Source of the DNA: Poteriospumella lacustris
Taxonomy: Eukaryota > Sar > Chrysophyceae > Chromulinales > Dinobryaceae
DNA length: 36,837 bases
Direction: 5' to 3'
NCBI GenBank assembly: GCA_008000375.1
Contig: SMOI01000307.1
Span: 1-36,837, forward strand
Shown here: positions 1 to 14,800 of the stretch, one piece after another
Position numbering within the stretch: the stretch's first letter is position 1
Layout: every line of letters starts with the position of its first letter
The notes under the pieces: generated by a model
Seen by the model: the letters and a program-made list of their open reading frames with translations, nothing else
Told to the model about the DNA's origin: nothing
Databases searched by the model: none
Translations under genes and position numbers: made by a program

Positions 1-114
1 GGTGGTAGGAGCGACAAATGATGGGAAGTGATTACGACAGGACAGGCAACACCACGCAACGCTGCAGCAGCTGCAGCAACGACAACAACAACGACAGAAA
101 GACGGGGAGAGGCG

Positions 115-2607
115 CTAAAACGCCCCGTCGTCAGCAGCGGCCACAGCAGCAGCAGCAGCACCATCGTCACGCACACGGCAAATGGAGGACGAAGCATCGG
201 CGGTAACCTCCTGGTCATCAACGTCTCCGTCGACATCTGCACGAGTAGCATCATCCGTACTACCGGTCAGAGACGACGAGACAGAGTCCGGGACGTAGGC
301 ATCATCATCGACGAGGCCGCAGAGAGGCGCCCCCGCACGACCATCTCCGTCGGTGACCGTCGCGACGAAGCTCGACGGACGTGTCACCAGCTGCATCGCC
401 GATGCATCCAGCTCCTCCGTGTACGTGATGTTCATCGCCGATATGATCGCCGCCCCCAGCGACCAGCCGATCGTGAACGAGTCGTGAGAGTCCATCGCGA
501 CAAACCGCACGGAGGATGCGCCCGTCGGGGGTGTGAGAAAGGCGTGCGACGATGTCAACGCGGAAATATTCGCAACGGGGCTTGTGGCGATCGTTGTTGT
601 TGACGACGGCGATGGCGACGACGATGGCGACGACGACGTGGCGGCCTCAAGATGATTCCGCCACGTTGGGGGAGGCAAGGACGCCAGGGCGACCGTTTCA
701 TCGCCGTCCGCCATATCGTAGACATCGGTCATCAGCACAAACAAGAAACTCGCCGCGAAACACACTTGTTGTACCCGATAGGCAGGATAATGAGGGTACA
801 CCTCTTGCAGCACGGTCCACGGCTGCTGACAGATCTCTCGCCCACGGAGACGGATCATCGCCGGTGTCAACGACGATGACAATTGATCAATGGGCAGTTG
901 TAAGACCTGTAAGACCTTGGGGTAGTTGTCCATCATGATAAAAGAGGATGGTAGCTGTGGTTGCCATTGAGAGAGACATCGGCGGTCACGTAACGCATGT
1001 ACTTTCACGAGATGTCGCGTGTAGCGGACACAGGTCTCAAAATCACCGGTGCCTTGCCAACGTAACGTCGAAAGGGCATCTGGATACGGTAAGTTTTCAC
1101 CCGGTGGAGCACACGGGTTGTCGACGATTTCATCGGTCGATTGCAGCGCATGTAGCCAGGAGGCATGTTCACCGTACAAGTGATCGCCATCGTTGTTCTC
1201 GGTGATTTCAACGTCTTCTACGATGTGATGATGGTGCTGATGCTGATGCTGCTGATGAGGGTGGTGCTGGTCACCAGCGGAGAGCGATGTATCATTGTTG
1301 CTGCTCACCAGTTGTTCCCATTTCTCGTGACAATAGCGGGTATTGGCATCACTTAAATCCAACGCACTGTGACAGATTTGTGCATCAGACCAATCGTAGG
1401 CGTGACGATGGTGATGCGGAGGAGAAGGAGTCGATGATGGAGCTTCACTGGAAGAAGACATTGCCGACTGGGCCAAGATAAGCGCTGTTCGCCGTTGAAT
1501 ACGTCGTTGATGGTTTTGAGCGATGAAATAGAACGTTTCGTTCATGGCAGCCACCAGACCCATCCCCGCCATCGACTTGGCGTAGATGTTGATCGTCACT
1601 GAACTGTCATATGGTTTCGACAGAAACGCCGATTGTAAAGCTGGATGTTGTGCCAAGGGAGAGGACACCTGCGATTTACTCAATGTATTTCGGGTTAAAT
1701 CAGATGGTAGCCAACCGGTACCCGCCAAGAGGGCAGCAGGGGAATAGGTCGTCGCCAACGCTGCAAATGGAGCGAATAAAGTGCTCATCAGACTGTTGCT
1801 GGGCGTAGGAAATGTAACCGCAAAGTTGGGAAGACACTCATCGGTGATATCCTCTGATTTGTGGCTCCCATCACTTCCTGTACCGCTACTGCTGCTGTTG
1901 ACAGAGCCATCGTTCGCGGCAGCAGACGCCGATGTCGACTGAGAAGCTTGCGTCCCTTGTTTAGCCACCGAGGAAGTAGCAGCAGAAGATGGCCACATAC
2001 CAAATGGTTGCAAGTATGAGTCAATAAAGGACTGCAAAAACGTCTTTGGAGGAACGACAAATGCCACTTGCTGACTGGACCCACCAAGATCGCCTGCGCC
2101 CATGCTCAGCTCCAGCTTGTTCGTCAAGTTAGAAAACGCTATGTTGATGGCAAGTAGACCAAAGAGTGCCTCTTCTCCACCCGTTAGCACTCGTGTTTCA
2201 ACAGGGTTGAAGATGAACGAAGAATTACGGAGGAGATGATGTACTTCGGCCATAATCCAATCTCTTTCGTGCGCTGAAATCGTGCGAAGTCCCGCAGTAG
2301 CTTTCAATGACAATGATGTCTTACTGTGAAATCTTTTATCAACCTTCTCTTCCACGAAAGACACGAGCTCGTTCAAATATGCATATAAGCCTGCTCGATT
2401 CTTGTAAAATGTCGCAAGCGCCGGATCAACTCGCTTCGAGTGAAGTTCCTCGATGGTCTGAAGTGGCGCATCAACGTTGTACCGATAGACATAAACTCTC
2501 GAACCAGTGGATCCACTGTCAATGATGGCCTGATACTGATGATTGTCGCAGCGCACATGCAGTAATGCCAGCAATAGGACAAAAAGTGTGCCACCAAACG
2601 TCAACAT
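115..2607 (-). CDS. GDA1/CD39-family nucleoside phosphatase (apyrase), secretory-pathway or cell-surface
   Basis: Hydrolyses nucleoside tri- and/or diphosphates in the Golgi lumen or outside the cell, judging by family. The 830-residue frame opens with a hydrophobic signal or anchor segment (residues 1-20). Apyrase conserved regions follow in order: ACR1 with DSGSTGSR at about 30-37, ACR2 KATAGLRTI at 102-110, ACR3 LTGGEEALFG at 141-150 carrying the catalytic glutamate, and ACR4 GAGDLGGSSQ at 170-179. A possible ACR5 (GWSLGAAIISA) lies near the C-terminus. It is longer than most relatives because of low-complexity Ser/Thr/His-rich insertions between ACR4 and ACR5. No obvious C-terminal membrane helix is in this frame; the tail is Asp- and Ala-rich. 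A hydrophobic stretch exists in the +1 frame near 150-220, so the true 3' end may use an unrecognised intron. It is divergent from the RUVBL2 copy that begins at 3028. The family call is firm; the C-terminus is not. Confidence 0.85.
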   Translation of the reverse strand: MLTFGGTLFVLLLALLHVRCDNHQYQAIIDSGSTGSRVYVYRYNVDAPLQTIEELHSKRVDPALATFYKNRAGLYAYLNELVSFVEEKVDKRFHSKTSLSLKATAGLRTISAHERDWIMAEVHHLLRNSSFIFNPVETRVLTGGEEALFGLLAINIAFSNLTNKLELSMGAGDLGGSSQQVAFVVPPKTFLQSFIDSYLQPFGMWPSSAATSSVAKQGTQASQSTSASAAANDGSVNSSSSGTGSDGSHKSEDITDECLPNFAVTFPTPSNSLMSTLFAPFAALATTYSPAALLAGTGWLPSDLTRNTLSKSQVSSPLAQHPALQSAFLSKPYDSSVTINIYAKSMAGMGLVAAMNETFYFIAQNHQRRIQRRTALILAQSAMSSSSEAPSSTPSPPHHHRHAYDWSDAQICHSALDLSDANTRYCHEKWEQLVSSNNDTSLSAGDQHHPHQQHQHQHHHHIVEDVEITENNDGDHLYGEHASWLHALQSTDEIVDNPCAPPGENLPYPDALSTLRWQGTGDFETCVRYTRHLVKVHALRDRRCLSQWQPQLPSSFIMMDNYPKVLQVLQLPIDQLSSSLTPAMIRLRGREICQQPWTVLQEVYPHYPAYRVQQVCFAASFLFVLMTDVYDMADGDETVALASLPPPTWRNHLEAATSSSPSSSPSPSSTTTIATSPVANISALTSSHAFLTPPTGASSVRFVAMDSHDSFTIGWSLGAAIISAMNITYTEELDASAMQLVTRPSSFVATVTDGDGRAGAPLCGLVDDDAYVPDSVSSSLTGSTDDATRADVDGDVDDQEVTADASSSICRVRDDGAAAAAVAAADDGAF

Positions 2608-2875
2608 CGGTTCTTCTCACGATCGATTCAAACTCTATGCATGCAAATCAACCGAAACAGATGACCATGCGACTTTTACGACATAAACTTGTGAAGATGA
2701 AGCATCTTAAGGCTCACAAACATCAAGCCAATACCTTTCACACGTGGCATTTGTGTTGGCGGTCGTTCCAGAACTTGACGACCCGTTTCAACTTTATGTG
2801 CGGGCCTTCATGACGAACACACGATATGGCGGCCAATGTTTAGCTGGGAGCCTTGACAAGAATCGGTCGCTGGGT

Positions 2876-6769
<3,894 letters not shown>

Positions 6770-6981
6770 TGATGCCGGATTTCGTGGGTTGCTTTCTGCG
6801 AGGGATCCCGCCCATCTGTCGGTCACCGATCTATCCGTTTGTTTGAAACTCACAACATCGTCGTCGTGGGTCACTCGTCCATCGTTGTTTTCACTTCTTA
6901 TGCAACAATTCATTGACAAAATCAAACGAATTTGCAGAATCAGTCTAATTAACCTTTGTTATAATCTTCTCCGCAAAGAAC

Positions 6982-8652
6982 ATGAGGCTTGACAGTGATT
7001 CCGATCGAGACGATGAAGTCGTTGAGGTCAAGAGAGCAATGGTAAGGTGCTTGTGTGAACTGAGCGAATAAATCAGTGATGTAACAACAAATCTATGACA
7101 GAGAGAAGCTCGTGCACGCAAGAAGTCGCTAGAAACAAAGCTGAAGGGACAATTCACAAGAGATGCCCAAGAAAAGTCTGAGCTTGACATGATAATCCGT
7201 TCACTTCGAGAGGAACTTGATGGTGCAAAGTCACAATTAAACGACACCAGATATGACCTGAAGGAAGCTAAATTTGAACTGGCGCAGTTACAAACGAAGT
7301 GTGACAAACTCAATGAAGAGCGCAAATTGATGGACAGCGTTCACCGCACTCAGCAACTTGAACTTCAGCTCAAAATGGAGAGTTCGTTGAAAAGAAACGA
7401 GGAGAAAAGCCATCTCTTTTCGATCGAAACAGAAAAGTTGGCAAAAGTAGCAGAGAAGCTCGTGAGAGATGTCTCGTCGGACGTTGGTAGACATCAAGCC
7501 CTTCGAACGCATTTACACCTTCTCGAGAAACTAGCGGTCGGATTGAATAAAATGAAAGACATCAACAGCGGAGCCTCTTCAGTCTCATCGATCGCCGAAC
7601 TGAAGGCTTCGATATCTCTTCGTGAGGTGAGTGATATGCAGATTCATGACGCGCCACATTTGCTATGGCGCCTGACGACCCAATTACTATTATTTGCTGC
7701 AGAAGGAGCCTGCCTCTGTGGATTCGACCGTCGATACTTCCTTGCTGGATATGTGTCGCAATTTGGAAGAAGAAAATATCGAACTGACAGAAACAATTGC
7801 AGATTTGAAGAATCAGCTCACTGAGGCGAAGCGAGAGGCTGCTGCCAGCAAGTTAATTCCACACTATCGACTGGCCGTAATGAGGTATGATTATCTTCGG
7901 TTTAGCCCACTTGATCCCAGACATGATCCCCGTCTTAATCGCTTTGTAGAGCAAAGACTCACGCAGACAATCTTGCCGAACAAATCAAACGCGAAAGAGT
8001 GAGAAAACAAGTCCCGCGCGCGCATAAACGTACCACGTCAACTTACCCATTGCACCCATTGCATTTTCATAGGAAACGTCAGAGGGACTTCGTGAGCAGC
8101 TGAGTGAAACCTACGAAGATTTGAAAAAGGTATTTCTAGAATTTATCGTTGTGAGGTTTATCGTTGAATAACCCGCCTTTGTGTCCTCAGGTTGTGGAGG
8201 AAAAGAGAAAGTTGTATAAACGACTCGGCAAGGTTCCTCTCGAAGACGATGAAAAACTGCTGAAGAAAGGTGTACACATATCTATTCAGCCAAAATCATC
8301 CCGAAGTTCCTCGCCGGTTGCTGCTCGTGGAAAAACAAAAGATTCTCGGACAAAGATGCCGCAAGGTCTAGACTACAGGGGCGCTACAATGAATGAAGCG
8401 GGCATTGATAAAGCGGTCCTGGAGAGCTGTCTGCAAGGAGATTTGAAAGACCTTGACTCTCAAATAGGTATGATATTCTCATGATAAGTTGGTGTTCGCG
8501 CCAGACATGTGGGTAACAGGTAGTGTTACAATGCTTTCTTTCATTTAGATATGATCCGAGAGCAACTGGAACGAGCAGCGGCGCTGCAATCACAAAAGAT
8601 TCTCAGTCAAGTTGTTGATCACAGCGCTCATTCTCCTTCGTATTTTGATTAA
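6982..8652 (+). CDS. Coiled-coil protein of unknown function, seven exons
   Basis: I do not recognise this gene with certainty. Exons: 6982-7041, 7102-7626, 7703-7884, 7950-7998, 8073-8129, 8191-8467 and 8549-8652. All introns are GT-AG, 60-81 bp, and the joined frame is an exact 417 codons plus stop, which supports the model. The N-terminus is acidic (DSDSDRDDE). The rest is mostly charged heptad-like helix: one long coiled coil in exon 2 and a second across exons 3-6, including IPHYRLAVMRAKTHAD at an exon junction. A Ser/Lys-rich linker and a short C-terminal helix follow. The composition fits a structural, motor-adaptor or centrosomal/ciliary coiled-coil protein, but that is inference from shape, not from homology. 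It starts 212 bp beyond palindrome 1. Confidence 0.75.
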
Positions 8653-9092
8653 TCATGGTCCTTGTCATATGGTGTTCTTTCTGTGGTGTGTATGTTGCTT
8701 GATGATGCGGTGAAGTGATGCTGATGTCGCCGCATGTTTTCGTTCAGTTATCAACTGTAATATTGTTTATCTTCGTTCTTTTCCATTCGAGACCTTGACG
8801 ATACATGACAACCATCTTGTAGTGGTGTCTACTGAACAGATTCGCATTCCTCTTTCGAGGGGTTGGCCGGTGTAGGTATGTTCAGTTGCTTGTCGGGGAG
8901 ACCCCCACTGCCTGCGTTGCCGTTTCAGCGGTTTCAGTTTTGAAGGTGGTCGATTTTGAAATGGGACGACGTGAAACGCTGCGGCAGCAGGAACATTGAT
9001 TGACCAGGAGCAGTTGAAAGGACGAATTCCAAGCAAGTCCGTCAACGACGCTGAACGGAGGTGATTATATTCAAAATAGGCCCCATTGTATC
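8653..9092. other. Intergenic region, no gene seen
   Basis: A 440-bp gap between the coiled-coil gene and the AHI1-like gene on the same strand. It should hold the 3' UTR of the first and the promoter of the second. The minus-strand open frame inside it has no recognisable domain or splice support, and I do not call it. Confidence 0.6.
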
Positions 9093-12000
9093 ATGAGAAA
9101 GAAACTCAGCCGTCGCTTCCGGGATGATACGGGGGATGCTAATGCTAATGCGGAGGGAAACCCACCAGCGGCGAATCCCGATGAAAGCAGCCGCTTAATT
9201 GAGAATTCTCAAGGATCATCGTCTCCATCTGTCCCGTCTCAAAGCGGCCTTCCATCATTTTATGAGAACACCAATCTTTCGGCGCTGCAAAGGCCAGCGC
9301 CAGAGGAGAATAGTGGCCACAGTCGAATAGACATCCATGACGGCGAGAATGACGAGCCAGATGAAACATCACCTCGTGCTCGTCAGAAAGCTGCCGTAAC
9401 GAAGCTTGGAGAAGAGCAACAGGATATTGATGGACAAGAAAAGCGTATGAAGCAATTGCAGACGTCGCTCATCTCGTCTTCGTGGTTATGCTGCCCCATT
9501 TTCACGGACATTATCAAGGCCGGTTATATGCTCAGAGAATTCCACCGACGTGGGAAATTTGAAGAAAATAATCAGGGACTGAACTTATCGGCGTTGAAAC
9601 ACCGTTATCAATTGAGTATCACCATCAAATCAGTGCAAAGTTATCGCAATCACATCGTCGGTTTGGTGAAACCCTTTGTTCGTGTACACATCGTCGACAT
9701 TGACACCGGGTTTCATTTCAAACTACCGACGTATACCCCAGCTCGTCCAAAGTATACGCATGGGCTTCGTATCCCTGATATTCCGGGTGCGTTGGTATGG
9801 AATCAGGAGCTCACCTTTGATCTACCATATTCTGGCTTGGTCTCTGAACGTGCTTTGTACTTATTCGAAGTCATCGATGAACAGCCATCGTTATCCATGC
9901 GAACCAACCTAAACAATCAAGGATTGTCGGTGTATCATAAAGTTGCTTGGGGTTATCTGCTTCCCGTTGGTGTAGACGGCTTATTGAATGTCGGCCTACC
10001 GTCACTGATTCCTGAACCGGGAGAAATCTCCGCTACGCATCGTAGTGAAAGCATTACCGAAATGCCAAAACCTTCCTCGGAACCAAATACATCTCGTACA
10101 CGCGGGGAATCGAAATCGGTGGCAGGAAAGGATCTTAACGTCCGACTACAGCTCTATCAGTATCGACGATACGATGGATTAGTCGGCGTCATGCAGCGAT
10201 CCGCGTTGCAATGGCCTTCCCTCGGTGAGCCTTACAAAAGGTACGTGTCCATAGTAGTCTGTTCGCTGTTTTGATGGCATTCTACCTCTTGCTAACGCGT
10301 GATATGTGTTGTGGGTGATGCGTCGTGTTGTTGTCCTTGTCCTCTACAGCAAAGACGAGAGGTCGTATCCCAACGATATTCCGTCCATTTATTTGCAATG
10401 GAAGTTGCGGCAGAAGAATCCCATTAGAAATGCCTTTTTAAAGGTCGCCATTGGTCCTAGATATGCACCTGTACTGGTCACGGAAGATGAACCTGCCGAA
10501 GGGTCCGATGCGGGCAGTGATCGTGTACCGGGTGACGATGACAATGCGAATGCGGCGAAGCCTACCGTAGGGATGTTGTACAAACGTCGCCGTCGTATTA
10601 AGAGCAAAGAGGATCGTTTCAAGTTGAAAAGTGCAGCTTTGCGACGAACACGTGGTCCAAAGGACTCTTGTTATGTACCCGATCGCCTCTTGTATCGTTT
10701 GGACGTGGGTCCCGATGGAGCAATGGTGGTCGCTTTCTCCAATACCGGTCACTTGCTTGCGATAGCATCGCGTGCACCACGATTCAATTCGCTGTTGAAT
10801 ACCACAGGTACTGATGTTTCTCTCTCTTTCTGCCCGTGAAAGCACCACCCGCGCATGTCTGAGGCTCTAACACGGGTGGGGGTATTGGTATATTTGTAGA
10901 AATTGTGTACTCGTTGCTGTTGTACGATACGGATTTGGACGAAGAGGTCTGGGCGGAGGAGATTGCCCACCACGCGGTCATCTACGATATCAAATGGAGC
11001 AAGAATGACCGGTATTTGTTGACGTGTTCGGCGGATGGCACGTGCAAGGTGTTTGACTTGGTGGCGTTGCATCCACTGTTGGCCTTGTATCCGGGGCAAT
11101 CGGTGGGCATTACGACGACCACCGATGGAACCAGTCCCAGAGCGACCGGCGAAGAAACGTCTCGAACCGCAGGAGGTACCTCGGTCAAAGCAGGAGGTGG
11201 TGGGGGTGGCGGTCACGCGACCGATTCCAGTGGCCCACCGTCGTTGCGTCCCAATCGCATCATACGCGCATTCCCACCCAAAATCAAGCACATTTTGTCC
11301 TTGCCAGCCTCCGTGTATGTCTACAGTGGTGTCTTTCAAGAGTTCGGCCCCTCGTTGACGTTGGGGTCGTATTTCAATCCGTTGGGACTCTCCGTCAACC
11401 ACAATTCTCCCCTCGCCACCATTGGATCGGGCACGTTGGAGCTCGCTCAATGGCAGGAACACATGACTGCCTTGTTGCAGGCACCGGTGCCTCGCGTCAT
11501 TGTGGGGGCAGCCGATGGTCGTATTCGTGTCTTTGATGACGCAGAACTGACCGGATATATCCGTGTCGTAGAGCCAGCGGAGGGTAAAAATGCGGAGCCG
11601 GGTGATGCGGTGGACTTCTCCCCACACGATGGCTGTGTCAACAGTTTGGCACTCGACGAACGTACGAAGTACTTGATTTCGGCCGATTCGGTGGGCGATG
11701 TCTTGGTCTGGCGCCAAGACAGCCAGGGATGGTATCAATTGTTGCGCAAATTACGGAAAGAAGCACTGGGAACTGCCGGGGCAAGCGCCACGACAGGTGC
11801 CGTCTCGACACCGGTCGGAGGAGGAGCAGCAGCAGCAGGAGGTGATAGCATGGCTGGTGCGCGAGGTAGTCTACGACGAAGTATGGATTTGACATCGACG
11901 TTGAATCGAACGAAATCCGTGGCCGCATCCGCGACCGCCACTACTGGAGCGGGTGGATCCAAATTGAAACCTCGTGAACAATTTTACGATGGATCTATTC

Positions 12001-13197
12001 TATCGTTATCCATCCATCCCGACAAAATGAAAGGCATGATGTTGGTGATGTCCCGTCAACCGTCGGTGTTGAAAGTGTTGAATTTGGCGACCTACAAACC
12101 GTTTCACGTTTGTGAGAACTTCGCTGGTTTATCGTCTTATTTGATTCGGGAAGGAGACAATGTCTTCAGCACGGGTGTCTTCCATCGGGCTAGTTTCTCG
12201 GCGGATGGGAAATACATTATGACGTGTTCGAATGTGAGTCAAGAGGTTGACCGTCCGGTGTACAAGTTGTTGGTCTGGGACAGTTACACGGGGGAACCGG
12301 TGCCATCCTTGTTATCACGTACGTTGTGTCGTTTGTGTCACGCGTTGTTGTTGTTTGGGTTGAGGGATTGATCCGAATTGATGTACTGTTGTAGAATTGA
12401 CCTTTGCCTATCCGGTACGAAGCGTTTCGTGGCATCCCACGCAGCATCTCTTGGCGGTGGCGATGCTCGGCCCCGGAGCTGCCGTGGTGTTGTATTCCAC
12501 GGATAGTACCAGTGTGAACAACATCAACCAGCAGCAGCAACAACAACAGCAGCAATCGCCGTCCCCAGGGTATCCGGGTGGAATGATGGATGTGGCTGGG
12601 TCGACGAATAGCCTGCCTCGTATGGATCGTAGTCTCAACGCTACCGGTGGACTGCTACCACCATCAGCGTTCGCCAGTGAATCGTTGCTTCCACGTTCCG
12701 CGTCGCCCAATGCTAATACGTCGTTAAGTCGTGGAAATAGCGTTCGTTTCTCCATCAACGGTGGCGAGAACAAGGATTTGTTGGCCTATTCGTTGCTCAA
12801 CAGTCAATCGTTTGTGAATATGCGTGGAGCAGCTGCCGCGTCGGATGCGAGTGAACAAAGCACACCGCTCTTGGAGATGTCCCGATCTAACGAATCACTT
12901 TTACCCAACATGGGAACCCTGCAGCCATCCCAGACATTGCTGGGCGGCGGAGCGACCAAGCCGGCATCGTCTGTTCTTCCAGGTTTGAATCTCTCCACCA
13001 TCGTGGAAGGTAAACAGATACCACCGGCCACCGGTGGTGCAGGTCAACCAGCTGCCGCAGCTCCTTCTTCGCCATCCCCTCCCATTTCCGAGGCGGAATC
13101 TCGCATTAACAAAATGGCACGTGCTCGGGAGATTTTGGCCCGGGCCCGTGCCCAACGAGCCGCAGCGTCCGCTTTCGCCGATGTGGCGGAGAAGTAA
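9093..13197 (+). CDS. AHI1: Jouberin/AHI1-like WD40 protein
   Basis: AHI1 proteins act at the ciliary transition zone. Exons: 9093-10240, 10350-10807, 10900-12318 and 12395-13197; introns of 109, 92 and 76 bp; 1275 residues, near the 1196 of human AHI1. A disordered N-terminus (1 to about 150) leads into a C2-like AHI1 domain (about 180-380), with VRVHIVDIDTGFHFKL and VAWGYLLPVG matching the conserved strands and LNVRLQLYQYR closing it. WD40 repeats follow from about 500, including AIYDIKWSK-like and LLTCSADGTCKVFDL blades, interrupted by Gly/Ala-rich loops. The C-terminal 270 residues are low-complexity with a Gln run and a final charged helix. I see no SH3 domain, which vertebrate Jouberin has. 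The link to cilia rests on the family, not on anything seen nearby. Confidence 0.75.
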
Positions 13198-13514
13198 CAT
13201 CGGGAATGACAGAGCCCTGAAGTCAGCAACAACTATGGTACATATTCCAACTACTCCTGTTGTTGCTTCTTGCTGCCTGTGTGTGTAGAGGGGGCAACCC
13301 GCGCAGCAGTTCCTAGAGTTCCTACGGACATCAGCAGTACGGGAGGCTTAAGTGATGTGCTGACACACAAACAAGAGAACCAACCACACACGATCAAGAG
13401 AGGCTGGGTTGGGTAGTTTTGGGTGTATCTGGGTCTGTTCGTTGTACGGGCTGGCGACCGGTCCAGTAGATGAACTCCCTTCCCTGTTCATTTCAATTCT
13501 GTTTCTCATTAACC

Positions 13515-13786
13515 ATGGAAAGAGTGCGAAATTTTACAGAAGCTGAACTTTCTCAAGATGAGAAAGAGTCCACCGTCGTGAAGGCGTCTCCACCGGGCCG
13601 GTCCGCTGCGCCAAGCCTGCCCCGCTATGACCGTGTGGGGGTGCAAAACTCGACTCCGCCGCTGAAAAGTCGAAACGCTTCTTCGGAGACGAGCTGCTGA
13701 AATTTATTCCGCGACGCCGAGTCGAAGAGCACACACCAAAGCACAAACTTGGAGCGATTATGGATTATGCACTAATGTTCTATTAA
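13515..13786 (+). pseudogene. Possible small ORF broken by a single-base frameshift
   Basis: An ATG at 13515 opens a frame of 61 codons that ends at about 13700. A second open frame, offset by one base and rich in ordinary protein-like composition (for example KSKRFFGDELLKFIPRRR), overlaps it from about 13642 and ends with TAA at 13784-13786. The switch falls at a run of five Gs (13637-13641); one extra G would join both into about 90 codons. It could be a sequencing error in a homopolymer, a decayed gene, a frameshifting gene or chance. The stop is only 36 bp before the next start on the same strand, which is very tight. No family recognised. Confidence 0.3.
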
Positions 13787-13822
13787 TTTCCTTGTGGTGG
13801 TGCGATATTATTTGACAAGAAA

Positions 13823-14620
13823 ATGGACAGCAGGAATTATGGAACGATTAGACGATCTTTGGATGAAGAAAGTTTGGACGGCTCGGACCGGGGGCCATTG
13901 ACTGGAAAAGCCATAAATGGGGTTCTGGATGCCAAAACACAAAAGAAGCGATGGACTGAGACTCTATTATATCTCATTCCGCTATTTCTTAGTGTATTTG
14001 CCATGGAAGGTGGAAGTTTATCCTGGAAGAATGGAGACGTCGGATCATCGTACGCGGGATCCATGTGGGTCGGCTTCTGCGCAGCGCTTGGCGCTATAAT
14101 CGGCCGAATGATGCGTGCGGCTATCGTGATGAACAGTCCTTTCTTCAGTCTATCGTATGAGGTGGACGAAGGCTTCGTAATGGCTCTTTCAGTCATGTTT
14201 GGTCCCGCCAGTACATGCTACTACGTCATATATCTTTGTGCCAGCGAGAACTGGTCCTTGGCTGTGTCATATTTTGTGATGTTCCTTGCATGTATGCTCA
14301 GTTATTTCGGTGCCCCTCTTATCTTTCGTGGTCTGTTATCGTTATCGAAAGGTGAACGAATGGTGTGTATTCAGACGCGAGACGAGTTGTGGCGTGATGT
14401 GTGCTTGTCCGTTGCGGTTGGGAATGGTTACGCCTTTTTGGTTATCAACAGTTCTGAGTTGTCCTCTCATTCCCTGTTCGCAGCCCTTCACATTAATGAA
14501 TCACAAGATACATTTATATCCATGGCGATGTACGCGATTGTCTTCTCCGCAGGATACCTGCTCATGCAGACGTTACAGAATCTGTCGCTGTCCCACACAT
14601 GGGCGGACGTGGACAACTGA
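13823..14620 (+). CDS. Six-helix integral membrane protein, family not recognised
   Basis: 265 residues in a single exon. A polar N-terminus of about 44 residues with an acidic cluster precedes six likely membrane helices at about 46-67, 78-102, 117-140, 143-171, 191-209 and 229-253; the short tail is polar. Loops hold charged patches (SKGERM, QTRDELWRD) between helices 4 and 5. There is no signal peptide, so the first helix probably serves as signal-anchor. I can find no catalytic or transport motif that names the family. It lies downstream of a small broken ORF and is convergent with FEN1, whose stop is 181 bp away. Confidence 0.7.
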   Translation: MDSRNYGTIRRSLDEESLDGSDRGPLTGKAINGVLDAKTQKKRWTETLLYLIPLFLSVFAMEGGSLSWKNGDVGSSYAGSMWVGFCAALGAIIGRMMRAAIVMNSPFFSLSYEVDEGFVMALSVMFGPASTCYYVIYLCASENWSLAVSYFVMFLACMLSYFGAPLIFRGLLSLSKGERMVCIQTRDELWRDVCLSVAVGNGYAFLVINSSELSSHSLFAALHINESQDTFISMAMYAIVFSAGYLLMQTLQNLSLSHTWADVDN

Positions 14621-14800
14621 CGCGCTGTGGCCGCATGACATTGTATATTGCTTGTATATAGGCGTTTTTATTTATTTCTTTATTGAGATTCAGTTATTTG
14701 TCTCGAAATAGACGTTCTAGACAGCGAACGCGACTACGTCGTGTATACCCCCACCCGTTCGCGTTAGTAAATAATCCTATTGAATTACACCCTCTTGTCT

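Noticed and set aside
28-603. 191-codon plus-strand frame at the window start
   Set aside because: Antisense to the apyrase tail, Arg/Thr-rich repeats only.
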